Shown one piece after another: positions 7,209 through 14,359 of a stretch of 14,360 nt of DNA. The notes under the pieces are model-generated. The model did no database searches, was not told the DNA's origin, and saw only the letters and a program-made list of their open reading frames with translations. Numbering within the stretch: the first letter of the stretch is position 1; every line of letters starts with the position of its first letter. A program made the translations under genes and the position numbers. The DNA is taken from assembly GCA_029266935.1 (NCBI GenBank), contig JAQSVY010000005.1, positions 1 through 14,360 on the forward strand, in the 5' to 3' direction. This DNA is from Burkholderiales bacterium. Lineage in GTDB: Bacteria; Pseudomonadota; Gammaproteobacteria; Burkholderiales; SG8-39.

Positions 7209-8143
7209 CTCAAGTGCTGGTTCTCGCCGAGCACGACGGCAAGACCGTCAGGAAGGCGACCCTGAACACGGTCGCGGCGGCGCAGAAGGTCGGTGGCGAC
7301 ATCCACGTCCTGGTCGCCGGCCACGACTGCGCTGCCGCCGCCAAGGCCGCAGCGCAGATTGCCGGCGTAGCGAAAGTGCTGCACGCCGATGCGCCCCACC
7401 TCAAGGACGAGCTCGCGGAGAACGTCGCTGCCGTCGTCGTAGCCATTGCGAAGCAATTCAGCCACATCCTCGCCCCGGCAACGTCGCACGGCAAGAACGT
7501 CCTGCCGCGTGCGGCAGCGCTCCTCGACTGCCAGCAGATCTCCGAGATCATTGCAGTCGAAAGCCCGGACACCTTCGTCCGCCCGATCTATGCCGGCAAT
7601 GCGCTCGCGACCGTCAAGTCGGCCGACCCGATCAAGGTGATCACGGTGCGCACCACCGCGTTCGACGCCGTAGCGGCGAGCGGCGGCGCTGCGGCAGTGG
7701 AGAGTGTGGCCGCGCCCGCGGACAGCGGGCTGTCCAGCTTCGTCGGCCGCGAGGTGGCGAAATCGGAGCGCCCGGAGCTCACTTCGGCGCGCGCCGTCGT
7801 CTCCGGCGGGCGGGGGATGGGCTCGGGCGACAACTTCAAGATCCTCGAGCCCCTCGCCGACGGGCTGAAGGCCGCCATGGGCGCCTCGCGCGCCGCGGTC
7901 GACGCCGGTTTTGTTCCGAACGACTGGCAGGTCGGTCAGACCGGCAAGATCGTCGCCCCCGAGCTCTACGTCGCAGTGGGCATCTCCGGGGCCATCCAGC
8001 ACCTCGCTGGCATGAAGGACAGCCGCGTGATCGTCGCCATCAACAAGGACGAGGAGGCGCCGATCTTCCAGGTGGCCGACTACGGCATCGTCGGGGACCT
8101 GTTCAAGATCGTGCCGACGCTCGTCGAGGAGCTGAAAAAGTGA
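7205..8143 (+). CDS. etfA: Electron transfer flavoprotein alpha subunit
   Basis: A 312-aa EtfA. Domain I (1-190) begins [12 protein letters not shown], the usual EtfA start, and contains [17 protein letters not shown]. Domain II binds FAD and shows [13 protein letters not shown] (199-211), [13 protein letters not shown] (243-255), [10 protein letters not shown] (261-270) and [19 protein letters not shown] (280-298), the EtfA signature. It forms the FAD-containing heterodimer with EtfB and passes electrons from acyl-CoA dehydrogenases to ETF-QO. ATG 7205 is supported by the conserved N-terminus although its own Shine-Dalgarno is poor; the ATGA overlap with the preceding mini-ORF suggests re-initiation. 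The stop at 8141-8143 is 10 bases before the dehydrogenase start. Confidence 0.97.
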   Translation: MTQVLVLAEHDGKTVRKATLNTVAAAQKVGGDIHVLVAGHDCAAAAKAAAQIAGVAKVLHADAPHLKDELAENVAAVVVAIAKQFSHILAPATSHGKNVLPRAAALLDCQQISEIIAVESPDTFVRPIYAGNALATVKSADPIKVITVRTTAFDAVAASGGAAAVESVAAPADSGLSSFVGREVAKSERPELTSARAVVSGGRGMGSGDNFKILEPLADGLKAAMGASRAAVDAGFVPNDWQVGQTGKIVAPELYVAVGISGAIQHLAGMKDSRVIVAINKDEEAPIFQVADYGIVGDLFKIVPTLVEELKK

Positions 8144-8145
8144 CA

Positions 8146-8157
8146 ATGCGGCCATGA
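8146..8157 (+). CDS. Possible 3-residue coupling ORF (MRP) between etfA and the acyl-CoA dehydrogenase gene
   Basis: ATG 8146 lies 2 bases after the etfA stop and runs M-R-P to a TGA at 8155-8157 that overlaps the dehydrogenase ATG at 8154 (ATGA). It mirrors the arrangement before etfA. Only an AGTGA-like Shine-Dalgarno precedes it, and three codons can easily occur by chance. Confidence 0.2.
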   Translation: MRP

Positions 8158-9944
8158 GGGCCTACACGGCACCGCTGAAGGACATGCGCTTCGTGCTGCG
8201 GGAGCTCGCGGGCCTTGAGCAGGTCGGCAAGCTTCCGGGATACGAGGAAGCGACCCCGGACACCGTCGACGCCATCCTCGAGGAAGCCTCGAAGTTTGCT
8301 GCTGAAGTACTTGATCCAATTAATTATTCAGGTGATCAGCAGGGGTCCGTCTGGAAGGACGGCGCGGTCACCACGCCCAAGGGGTTCAAGGAAGCCTACC
8401 AGCGGTATGTGCAAGGAGGCTGGGGCTCGCTGCCCTTCGAAGCCGAATGGGGCGGGCACGGGCTACCGAAGCTGGTCGCGACCGCGGTCGAGGAGATGCT
8501 GACCTCGTCCAACATGTCTTTCTCGCTGTGCCCGCTTCTCACGCAAGGAGCGATTCACGCGCTGGAGCTGTGCGGCTCCGAGGCGCTGAAGAAGACCTAT
8601 CTCGGCAAGATGATTCAGGGCTCGTGGACCGGCACCATGAACCTCACCGAGCCGCAGGCGGGCTCCGATCTGGCGTTGGTCAGGACAAAGGCCGAAAGAG
8701 CGGGAGACCACTATCGCATCTCCGGCCAGAAGATCTTCATCACCTATGGCGAGCACGACCTCGCCGAGAACATCGTGCACCTCGTGCTCGCTCGCACGCC
8801 GGACGCCCCGGAAGGCGTGAAAGGCATCTCGCTCTTCCTCGTGCCCAAGTTCCTGGTGAAGCCCGACGGCTCCCTGGGCGAGCGCAACAGCGCGCGCTGC
8901 GCCTCGATCGAGCACAAGCTCGGCATCCACGCCAGCCCTACGGCGGTGATGGTGTTCGAGAACGCCGTCGGCCACCTTGTCGGCGAGGAGAACAAGGGCC
9001 TTGCCTACATGTTCGTCATGATGAACGCGGCGCGCTTCAGCGTCGGACTGGAGGGCGTCGCCATCGCCGAGCGCGCCTTCCAGCGCGCGCTCGCCTACGC
9101 GCGCGAGCGGCTGCAGGGCAGGGACCTCGTCGAAGGCGCCGGCACCGTGCCGATCATCCGCCACCCCGATGTGCGCCGGATGCTGATGCTGATGAAGTCG
9201 CAGACCGAGGCGATGCGCGCACTGGCGTACGTGGTCGCTGCAGCAATGGACTTTTCAGCGAAGGTTTCCGATCCGGAGATGCGCAAGCGCCACCAGGCGT
9301 TTGTTGATCTCATGATTCCCGTTGTCAAAGGCTGGTCGACCGAAACCGGCATCGAGGTCGCCTCGCTCGGCATCCAGGTGCACGGCGGCATGGGCTTCAT
9401 AGAGGAGACGGGCGCCGCGCAGCACCTGCGCGACGCGCGCATCACCACTATCTACGAGGGCACCACCGGCATCCAGGCGGGCGACCTCGTCGGCCGCAAG
9501 ATCGCGCGCGAGGGCGGCGCCACGGCCAAAGCGTGGCTGGAAGAGCTGAAGCGCTTCGATGCGGAGCTCGCGAAGTCGAAGAACCCGGACGTGCAGGCGA
9601 TCCGCGCCTCGCTCGGCACGGGCACGCAGGCGGTCGCCGACGTCGTGGGGTTCATCGTCGCCAACGCCGGCAAGGACGTGAAAGGCGTGTTCGCCGGCGC
9701 GGTGCCGTTCCTCAAGCTGATGGGCGTCGTCGCCGGCGGCTGGCAGATGGCCAAGGCCGCCCTGGCTTCGGAACGAAATCTCGCTTCAGGAGAGGCAGAC
9801 AAAAGCTTCTACGAGGCGAAGATCAAGACCGCGCGCTTCTACGCCGACCATGTCCTGGTCCAGGCGCCGGGGCTGCGCGACACCGTGGTGAAGGGCGGCG
9901 CCGGGGTCATGGCGCTCGCCGACGACCAGTTCCTGGCAGCCTAG
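8154..9944 (+). CDS. Acyl-CoA dehydrogenase with extra C-terminal domain (DmdC/long AcdA-like, ~600 aa)
   Basis: A 596-aa flavin acyl-CoA dehydrogenase of the long subfamily that includes 3-methylmercaptopropionyl-CoA dehydrogenase DmdC. It has an N-terminal helical domain (about 35-155), then a middle beta domain with TMNLTEPQAGSD (161-172) for FAD and substrate. The C-terminal helical domain carries QVHGGMGF (408-415) and ARITTIYEGTTGIQ, where E435 is the likely catalytic base. An added C-terminal domain (about 460-596, ending in AGVMALADDQFLAA) is typical of this branch. It oxidises an acyl-CoA to the 2-enoyl-CoA and reduces the ETF encoded just upstream. The chain length used cannot be told; the family is broad, so DMSP use should not be assumed. 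Codons 48-61 are an abrupt run of A/T-ending codons. The 3' end overlaps the convergent channel gene by 38 bases. Confidence 0.93.
   Translation: MRAYTAPLKDMRFVLRELAGLEQVGKLPGYEEATPDTVDAILEEASKFAAEVLDPINYSGDQQGSVWKDGAVTTPKGFKEAYQRYVQGGWGSLPFEAEWGGHGLPKLVATAVEEMLTSSNMSFSLCPLLTQGAIHALELCGSEALKKTYLGKMIQGSWTGTMNLTEPQAGSDLALVRTKAERAGDHYRISGQKIFITYGEHDLAENIVHLVLARTPDAPEGVKGISLFLVPKFLVKPDGSLGERNSARCASIEHKLGIHASPTAVMVFENAVGHLVGEENKGLAYMFVMMNAARFSVGLEGVAIAERAFQRALAYARERLQGRDLVEGAGTVPIIRHPDVRRMLMLMKSQTEAMRALAYVVAAAMDFSAKVSDPEMRKRHQAFVDLMIPVVKGWSTETGIEVASLGIQVHGGMGFIEETGAAQHLRDARITTIYEGTTGIQAGDLVGRKIAREGGATAKAWLEELKRFDAELAKSKNPDVQAIRASLGTGTQAVADVVGFIVANAGKDVKGVFAGAVPFLKLMGVVAGGWQMAKAALASERNLASGEADKSFYEAKIKTARFYADHVLVQAPGLRDTVVKGGAGVMALADDQFLAA
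8295..8336 (+). other. 14-codon A/T-ending patch within the acyl-CoA dehydrogenase gene
   Basis: Codons 48-61, from TTT at 8295 to GAT at 8334-8336, all end in A or T, including GTA, CTT, CCA, ATT, AAT, TAT and TCA, in a gene that otherwise uses mostly G/C-ending codons. The stretch includes the palindrome AATTAATT (8318-8325) and GATC sites at 8313 and 8334. The encoded residues FAAEVLDPINYSGD look normal for the family, so the oddity is at nucleotide level only. Function unknown. Confidence 0.6.
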
Positions 9945-11457
9945 GGGTAAAGAACCGGCGCAGGCGCCCGAGCAGGTTTGGCGTGCGCGCCTCGCGCGAG
10001 CCGTCGCCCGCCCCGGCGGAAGCCTGGCGCACGTGCTCGAGATCGGTGCTGCGGCTGCCGACCACGCGCTTCACTTCCTCGGCGAGCTCCGGCCGGGCGG
10101 CGAGCAGGGCCTGGAACGAGGCGCGCTCGAGCCGGTAGCACTCCACGTCGGTCTTGGCGATCACGGTGGCGCTGCGCGCGTCCCCGGTGACGAGCGCCAT
10201 CTCGCCGAAGAACTCGCCCGCGCGCAGGGTGCCGACCACCCGCGTCATGCCGCCGTTGGGCGGCTCGTACAGCACCTCGGCCTCGCCGAAGGCGACGATG
10301 TAGAGCCAGTGCGCGATGTTGCCCTGCTTGGTGATCACGTCGCCGCGGGCGAAAGGCGCGTACTGCAGTCCCTCGGCAAGGTCGGCCTTCTCGTTGTCGG
10401 AAAGCCCGGCGAAGAGGCTCACGCCGGAGAGGATCTGCATGCGGCGGGTGAGCTCGCGCCGGCGCACGGTGGCGGCGTGCGCCTCGTCGCGCGCGATGGC
10501 GTGCACCGTGCGCTGCGGCTCGGCGACGCGGATGCCGGCGCGCTGCAGCGTGGCGAAGAGATGCACTCGCACCATGGAATCGGTGGAGTCGTCCTCCAGG
10601 ATCTCGGTGAGGAAGTAGCGCAGCTGGTAGCGCAGGTTGCCCTCCTCGAAGCCGTTCAGCACCACGCTCGGCGCGGGGGCACGGGCGACGTTCGGGATGG
10701 CGAGCTCGCGCATCTCGTCTTCCAGCGTGGCGATGACGCGGGCCGGGGGCACGCCCGGGTCGACCATGAAGTCGAGGGTGCGCCGCCACTGGTTCGGCGC
10801 GCCCTCGCGGCGGCCGAGGATGGCGACGCGCTGCTTCATCAGCATGCTGTTCGGGATGACCACCGTCTCCCAGTCGCGCGTCTCGAGCAGTGTCGAGCGC
10901 CAGCGGATGTCGCGCACCCGGCCGGCGAGGTTCTCGACCCTGACCCAGTCGCCCACGTGCACCGAGTTGTCGAGCTGGATGGCGAGGCCCGCCAGCACGT
11001 TGCCCAGCGTGTCCTGCATGGCGAAGGCGATCACCGCGGTGAGGATCGCCGAGGTGGTGACCAGGCTCGCGAGGTCGACGCCCGCGCCGCGCAGCTGCAC
11101 GAAGCCGTAGCCGACGTAGACCACGATGATGGCGAGGTCCTCGATGATGCGCGGCAGCTGCTTGCCGAGCAGCGGCAGCGCCAGGCGGAACAGCGCGAAG
11201 CCGAACATGCGGATCAGCGCCACCGCGGTGACGATGCGGAACACCGTGTGCGTGCCCTGCGCCGCGGCGGGGAAATCGAGCCGCTGCAGGAGGAGCGCGA
11301 CGCCCTGGCCGGCGAGCCCGGCGAGGAACAGCCACAGCGTGTTCAGGTACACTGAGCGCTCGTAGGGCGACGCCCGCAGCAGCAGCACCGTCAGCACCAG
11401 TGCGAGGACCGCGAGTGCTGGGGCCTCGGCGCGCCAGAACGCAGCGGCGCCGTTCAA
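9907..11457 (-). CDS. MscS-family channel with C-terminal cyclic-nucleotide-binding domain (bCNG-like)
   Basis: A 516-aa inner-membrane protein. Hydrophobic segments lie near 12-28, 37-60, 72-98 and 105-122. The pore helix and beta domain of MscS follow (about 128-215: TTSAILTAVIAFAMQDTLGN, AGLAIQLDNSVHVGDWV, VVIPNSMLM), then the MscS C-terminal region (about 220-325). A cyclic-nucleotide-binding domain (about 340-470) holds the phosphate-binding cassette GEFFGEMALVTGDARSATV (414-432), with Glu419 and Arg428 that contact the cyclic phosphate. This is the architecture of bacterial cyclic-nucleotide-gated MscS homologues, so ion flux is probably gated by cAMP or cGMP rather than only by tension. 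Start TTG 11457: TTGA overlaps the upstream stop by 4 bases, and GGGGAAG precedes it by 8 bases. A longer open frame upstream to 11613 lies within the Mpo1-like gene and is not supported. The C-terminal tail is basic. Confidence 0.88.
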   Translation of the reverse strand: MNGAAAFWRAEAPALAVLALVLTVLLLRASPYERSVYLNTLWLFLAGLAGQGVALLLQRLDFPAAAQGTHTVFRIVTAVALIRMFGFALFRLALPLLGKQLPRIIEDLAIIVVYVGYGFVQLRGAGVDLASLVTTSAILTAVIAFAMQDTLGNVLAGLAIQLDNSVHVGDWVRVENLAGRVRDIRWRSTLLETRDWETVVIPNSMLMKQRVAILGRREGAPNQWRRTLDFMVDPGVPPARVIATLEDEMRELAIPNVARAPAPSVVLNGFEEGNLRYQLRYFLTEILEDDSTDSMVRVHLFATLQRAGIRVAEPQRTVHAIARDEAHAATVRRRELTRRMQILSGVSLFAGLSDNEKADLAEGLQYAPFARGDVITKQGNIAHWLYIVAFGEAEVLYEPPNGGMTRVVGTLRAGEFFGEMALVTGDARSATVIAKTDVECYRLERASFQALLAARPELAEEVKRVVGSRSTDLEHVRQASAGAGDGSREARTPNLLGRLRRFFTPRLPGTGRRRAP

Positions 11458-11780
11458 AAGGGGATCTTCCCCGCCAGGGTGTCGCGCCACATCACCCAGT
11501 CGCCCATGAAGCTGTAGAGGGGATGCGTGAAGGTCGCGGGGCGGTTGTTCTCGAAGAAGAAGTGGCCGACCCAGGCGAAGGCATAGCCGGCGACGAGGCC
11601 GGCGAGCAGCCACCAGAAGTTCAGGGTCGAGAAAGCGTGAAGTATTGCCGCAAGGCCGAGGCTGGTACCGACGAAATGCAGGCGGCGGCAGGTGCGATCG
11701 GCATGCTGCGATAGATAAAACGGATAGAACTGGCTAAAGCTGGCGAACGCTGCCTTTGGGTCTTTTGCTGCTTCTCCCAT
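11454..11780 (-). CDS. Mpo1-like/DUF962 small membrane protein
   Basis: A 108-aa protein of the DUF962/Mpo1-like family. Conserved features are FYPFYLSQH with His26, RRLHFVGTS with His35, AWVGHFFFENNRPATF with His73, and THPLYSFMGDWVMW with His86. Two hydrophobic stretches (about 36-50 and 54-76) suggest an integral membrane protein. In yeast Mpo1 is an iron-dependent dioxygenase in alpha-oxidation of 2-hydroxy fatty acids; applying that activity here rests on family membership and the retained histidines. ATG 11780 gives the normal N-terminus and length; a TTG at 11822 would add 14 atypical residues. A TAAAAT hexamer lies 7 bases before the ATG and no Shine-Dalgarno is visible, so a leaderless mRNA is possible. 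It is the first gene of a two-gene unit with the MscS channel. Confidence 0.85.
   Translation of the reverse strand: MGEAAKDPKAAFASFSQFYPFYLSQHADRTCRRLHFVGTSLGLAAILHAFSTLNFWWLLAGLVAGYAFAWVGHFFFENNRPATFTHPLYSFMGDWVMWRDTLAGKIPF
11456..11472 (-). promoter_or_regulatory. Small hairpin plus T-run at the Mpo1-like/mscS junction
   Basis: On the minus strand GGGGA-AGA-TCCCC (11472-11460) can form a 5-bp GC-rich stem directly followed by TTTT (11459-11456). It covers the candidate Shine-Dalgarno of the channel gene and touches its TTG start. It could be a weak attenuator or limit initiation on the channel mRNA. The stem is short, so significance is doubtful. Confidence 0.25.
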
Positions 11781-11832
11781 GCGGCGGATTTTATCCGACA
11801 ACCTGTAGCCGGACGACGACAAAACTTAAACC
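11781..11832. promoter_or_regulatory. Divergent intergenic region between Mpo1-like gene and response regulator
   Basis: A 52-base gap, AT-richer than its surroundings. On the minus strand TAAAAT (11793-11788) is a 5 of 6 match to -10 and ends 7 bases before ATG 11780. On the plus strand the same bases read TTTTAT (11789-11794), a weaker 4 of 6 match that would give a short leader for the response regulator. No good -35 is visible for either direction. Confidence 0.3.
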
Positions 11833-14091
11833 GTGCAACCGCTGTCCATCGAGGGCATGGCGACGATCCTGGTGGCCGACGACAACCGCGCGAACCGCGA
11901 GGCGATGGCGGCGCTGCTCGAGACTGCCGGGCATCGCGTGCTGTCCGCGGCCGACGGCCGCGAGGCGTTCGAGCGCGCGCGCGAGCATCGTCCCGACCTG
12001 GTGATCTCGGACGTGCTGATGCCGGAGATGGACGGATACGAGCTGGCGCGGCGGCTGCAGCTCGATCCGGCGACCTCGGGCACCGTGGTGCTGTTCTACA
12101 CGGCTTACTTCAGCACGCAGGAGGCGAAGGACCTGGCGCTCGCACACGGCGTCGCGCGCGTCTTGGTCAAGCCTTCCGACAACGACGCCATCCTCGCCGC
12201 CGTGAACGAGGTGCTGGCCTCGCGCGCCGGGCCGCGCGCAGCGCCGAGCAACCTGGACCGCGAGCACTTGCGCGTGATGGTCGACCAGCTGCTCGACAAG
12301 ACCAGCGCGCTCGAGGCGCAGCAGCGCCGCGTGCAGCGGCTGAACCGCACGCTGTCGATGCTGAGCGCCGTCAACGCGCTCATCGTGCGCGCCTCCGACC
12401 GCCAGGCGCTCCTCGACGAGGCATGCCGCATCGCCATCGACAAGGGCGGCTTTCGCCTCGCCGCCGTGGGCCTGCTCGACCATCGCTTGCAGGCGATGCA
12501 GCCCGCCGCCGCGGCAGGCGAGGGCGACGCCGCACGCGACCTGGCCCGGCTCAAGCCCGGCGCGCGGGCGGTGATCTGGAACGATGCCGAGAGCGGCTCG
12601 TTCGTGGCGCTGCCGCTCATCGTCGGCGGCGAGACCGCAGGCGTGCTGCTCCTTTACGCGCGCGTGCGCGATTTTTTCGACGAGGAGGAGATGCGCCTGC
12701 TGCAGGAGCTGGCCGGCGACGTGTCCTTCGCGCTGCACCACCTCGAGCAGAGGGCGAGGATGGACTACCTCGCCTATCACGACTCGCTCACCGAGCTGCC
12801 GAACCGGAGCCTGTTCATGGACCGCATCGGCCAGGCGCTCAACGCGGCGCGGCGCGAGAAGCGCTTCGCCGCCGCGGTCTTCCTCGACGTCGAGCGCTTC
12901 CGCATGGTGAACGAGACCTTCGGGCGCAAAGCGGGCGACGATCTGCTGCGCCAGATCGGCGCGCGGTTGCGCGAGGTGGCGCGAGAGGAGGACACCGTGG
13001 CGCGCGTGGGCGCCGACCACTTCGCGATCGCCGTCGCCGGCTTCGACCATCCCGGCGAGACCACGCACTGGCTGATCGAGCAGCTCGCGGTGGGGTTCGC
13101 GCGGCCTTTCGTCGTCGACGGCGTGGAGCTGGTGGTGAGCCTGAAGGCCGGGGTGGCGGTGTTCCCGACCGACGGCGAGTCCACCGAAGTGCTGTGCGCG
13201 CACGCCGAAAGCGCGCTCAAGCACGCCAAGGATTCCGACCAGCGCTTTCTCTTCTACGCGCCGGAGATGAACGCCAGGGTAGCCGAGGCCCTGGCGATGG
13301 AAAACCGCCTACGCCGCGCCATCGACGACGGGCTGCTCGCGCTGCACTACCAGCCGAAGATCGACGTACAGACCGGCGCGCTCGCGGGGCTGGAGGCGCT
13401 CATCCGCTGGAACGACCCGGAGCTGGGCAGCGTGCCGCCCTCCAAGTTCGTCTCGCTCATGGAGGAGACCGGCATCATCCTCGCCGCCGGGAACTGGGCG
13501 CTGCGCCAGGCCGTGGAGGACATCGGCCACTGGCGCGCCGCCGGGCTCGCGGTGCCGCGCATCTCGGTCAACGTCTCGGCGATCCAGCTGCGGCAGAAGG
13601 ACTTCGTCGACTCGGTGCTCGCCGCCATCGGCGGGCTGGGGAAGGGCGGCGAGCCGCTTCTCGACCTCGAGATCACCGAGAGCGTGCTGGTCGACGACAT
13701 CGAGGAGAGCACGCGGAAGCTGCAGACGCTGCGCCGCGCCGGCGTCGAGGTCTCGGTCGACGACTTCGGCACCGGGTACTGCTCGCTCGGCTATCTCGCG
13801 CGCCTGCCGGTGGATACGCTCAAGATCGACCGGAGCTTCGTGGTGCGCATGGGCGACGCCGGCACGCCGCGCAACATCGTGGCGATGATCGTCTCGCTCG
13901 CGCATACGCTCGGGCTCAAGGTCATCGCCGAAGGCGTCGAGGACGACTACCAGGTGCACCTGCTGCGCGAGCTGGGCTGTGACCAGATCCAGGGCTTCTA
14001 CGTCAGCCAGCCGGTACCGCCGGACAAGGTCGAGCTGCTCCTCGGCCCGGGACCGGAGGGGAGCCTGCGCGAGCGCATGCGCGCCGCCTGA
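11833..14091 (+). CDS. Response regulator REC-GAF-GGDEF(degenerate)-EAL, probable c-di-GMP phosphodiesterase
   Basis: A 752-aa cytoplasmic signalling protein. The receiver domain (about 9-130) has acidic pair D16-D17, phospho-acceptor D60 in VISDVLMPEMDG, and the conserved Lys in VLVKPSD. A coiled stretch (145-175) and a GAF-like domain (about 170-300) follow. The GGDEF domain (about 310-480) has GADHF (393-397) in place of GGDEF, so cyclase activity is unlikely, but RxxD (REED, 384-387) at I-site spacing is kept. The EAL domain (about 495-740) keeps E521-A-L, SVNVSAIQL, LEITESVL, VDDFGTGYCSL, LKIDRSF, IAEGVE and QIQGFY, all expected for an active phosphodiesterase. It likely hydrolyses c-di-GMP under control of phosphorylation. 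The partner kinase is not in the window. Start is ambiguous: GTG 11833, or ATG 11857 giving MATILVADD, which fits receiver domains better, though GAGGG before it is too close. Confidence 0.92.
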   Translation: MQPLSIEGMATILVADDNRANREAMAALLETAGHRVLSAADGREAFERAREHRPDLVISDVLMPEMDGYELARRLQLDPATSGTVVLFYTAYFSTQEAKDLALAHGVARVLVKPSDNDAILAAVNEVLASRAGPRAAPSNLDREHLRVMVDQLLDKTSALEAQQRRVQRLNRTLSMLSAVNALIVRASDRQALLDEACRIAIDKGGFRLAAVGLLDHRLQAMQPAAAAGEGDAARDLARLKPGARAVIWNDAESGSFVALPLIVGGETAGVLLLYARVRDFFDEEEMRLLQELAGDVSFALHHLEQRARMDYLAYHDSLTELPNRSLFMDRIGQALNAARREKRFAAAVFLDVERFRMVNETFGRKAGDDLLRQIGARLREVAREEDTVARVGADHFAIAVAGFDHPGETTHWLIEQLAVGFARPFVVDGVELVVSLKAGVAVFPTDGESTEVLCAHAESALKHAKDSDQRFLFYAPEMNARVAEALAMENRLRRAIDDGLLALHYQPKIDVQTGALAGLEALIRWNDPELGSVPPSKFVSLMEETGIILAAGNWALRQAVEDIGHWRAAGLAVPRISVNVSAIQLRQKDFVDSVLAAIGGLGKGGEPLLDLEITESVLVDDIEESTRKLQTLRRAGVEVSVDDFGTGYCSLGYLARLPVDTLKIDRSFVVRMGDAGTPRNIVAMIVSLAHTLGLKVIAEGVEDDYQVHLLRELGCDQIQGFYVSQPVPPDKVELLLGPGPEGSLRERMRAA

Positions 14092-14095
14092 TCAG

Positions 14096-14359
14096 CTACA
14101 TGTTGGGGTAGTTCGGCCCGCCGCCGCCTTCCGGGGCGACCCAGACGATGTTCTGCGCCGGGTCCTTGATGTCGCAGGTCTTGCAGTGGACGCAATTCTG
14201 CGCGTTGATCTGCAGCCGGGGCTTCGTTTCGAGGTCGACGAACTCGTAGACCCCGGCGGGACAGTAGCGCGCCTCGGGGCCGGCGTAGCGCTCCAGGTTG
14301 ACCTGCACCGGGATCGCCGGGTCCTTCAGCGTGAGATGGACCGGCTGGTCCTCGCCGTG
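14096..14359 (-). CDS. Electron transfer flavoprotein-ubiquinone oxidoreductase (ETF-QO), C-terminal part, 5' truncated
   Basis: The minus-strand frame is open to the window edge and gives 87 residues ending in a TAG at 14098-14096. The sequence has [10 protein letters not shown], then [17 protein letters not shown], then a tail ending [10 protein letters not shown], the typical C-terminus of ETF-QO. Four cysteines (one in CPAG, three in CVHCKTC) ligate the [4Fe-4S] cluster. ETF-QO is a membrane-bound flavin/iron-sulfur enzyme that passes electrons from reduced ETF to ubiquinone, completing the route begun by the acyl-CoA dehydrogenase and ETF in this window. The FAD and quinone domains lie outside. 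It converges on the response-regulator gene with a 4-base gap; no terminator is visible between them. Confidence 0.96.
   Translation of the reverse strand, partial: HGEDQPVHLTLKDPAIPVQVNLERYAGPEARYCPAGVYEFVDLETKPRLQINAQNCVHCKTCDIKDPAQNIVWVAPEGGGGPNYPNM

Noticed and set aside
8295..8336. AT-rich patch as insertion-element remnant or internal gene start
   Set aside because: The reading frame and family residues continue across it unbroken, with no terminal repeats or target duplication, and no clean -35/-10 pair.
8154..9944. Naming the dehydrogenase DmdC with a DMSP-degradation role
   Set aside because: The long acyl-CoA dehydrogenase family is widespread and functionally mixed; no other DMSP genes are present.
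11458..11613. Longer N-terminus of the MscS channel from 11613
   Set aside because: The added residues are Arg/Pro-rich, lie antiphase within the Mpo1-like gene and lack membrane character; the TTGA overlap start at 11457 fits coupling.
11781..11822. TTG 11822 as start of the Mpo1-like gene
   Set aside because: It would add 14 residues not typical of the family and overlap the intergenic promoter-like element; ATG 11780 gives the standard length.
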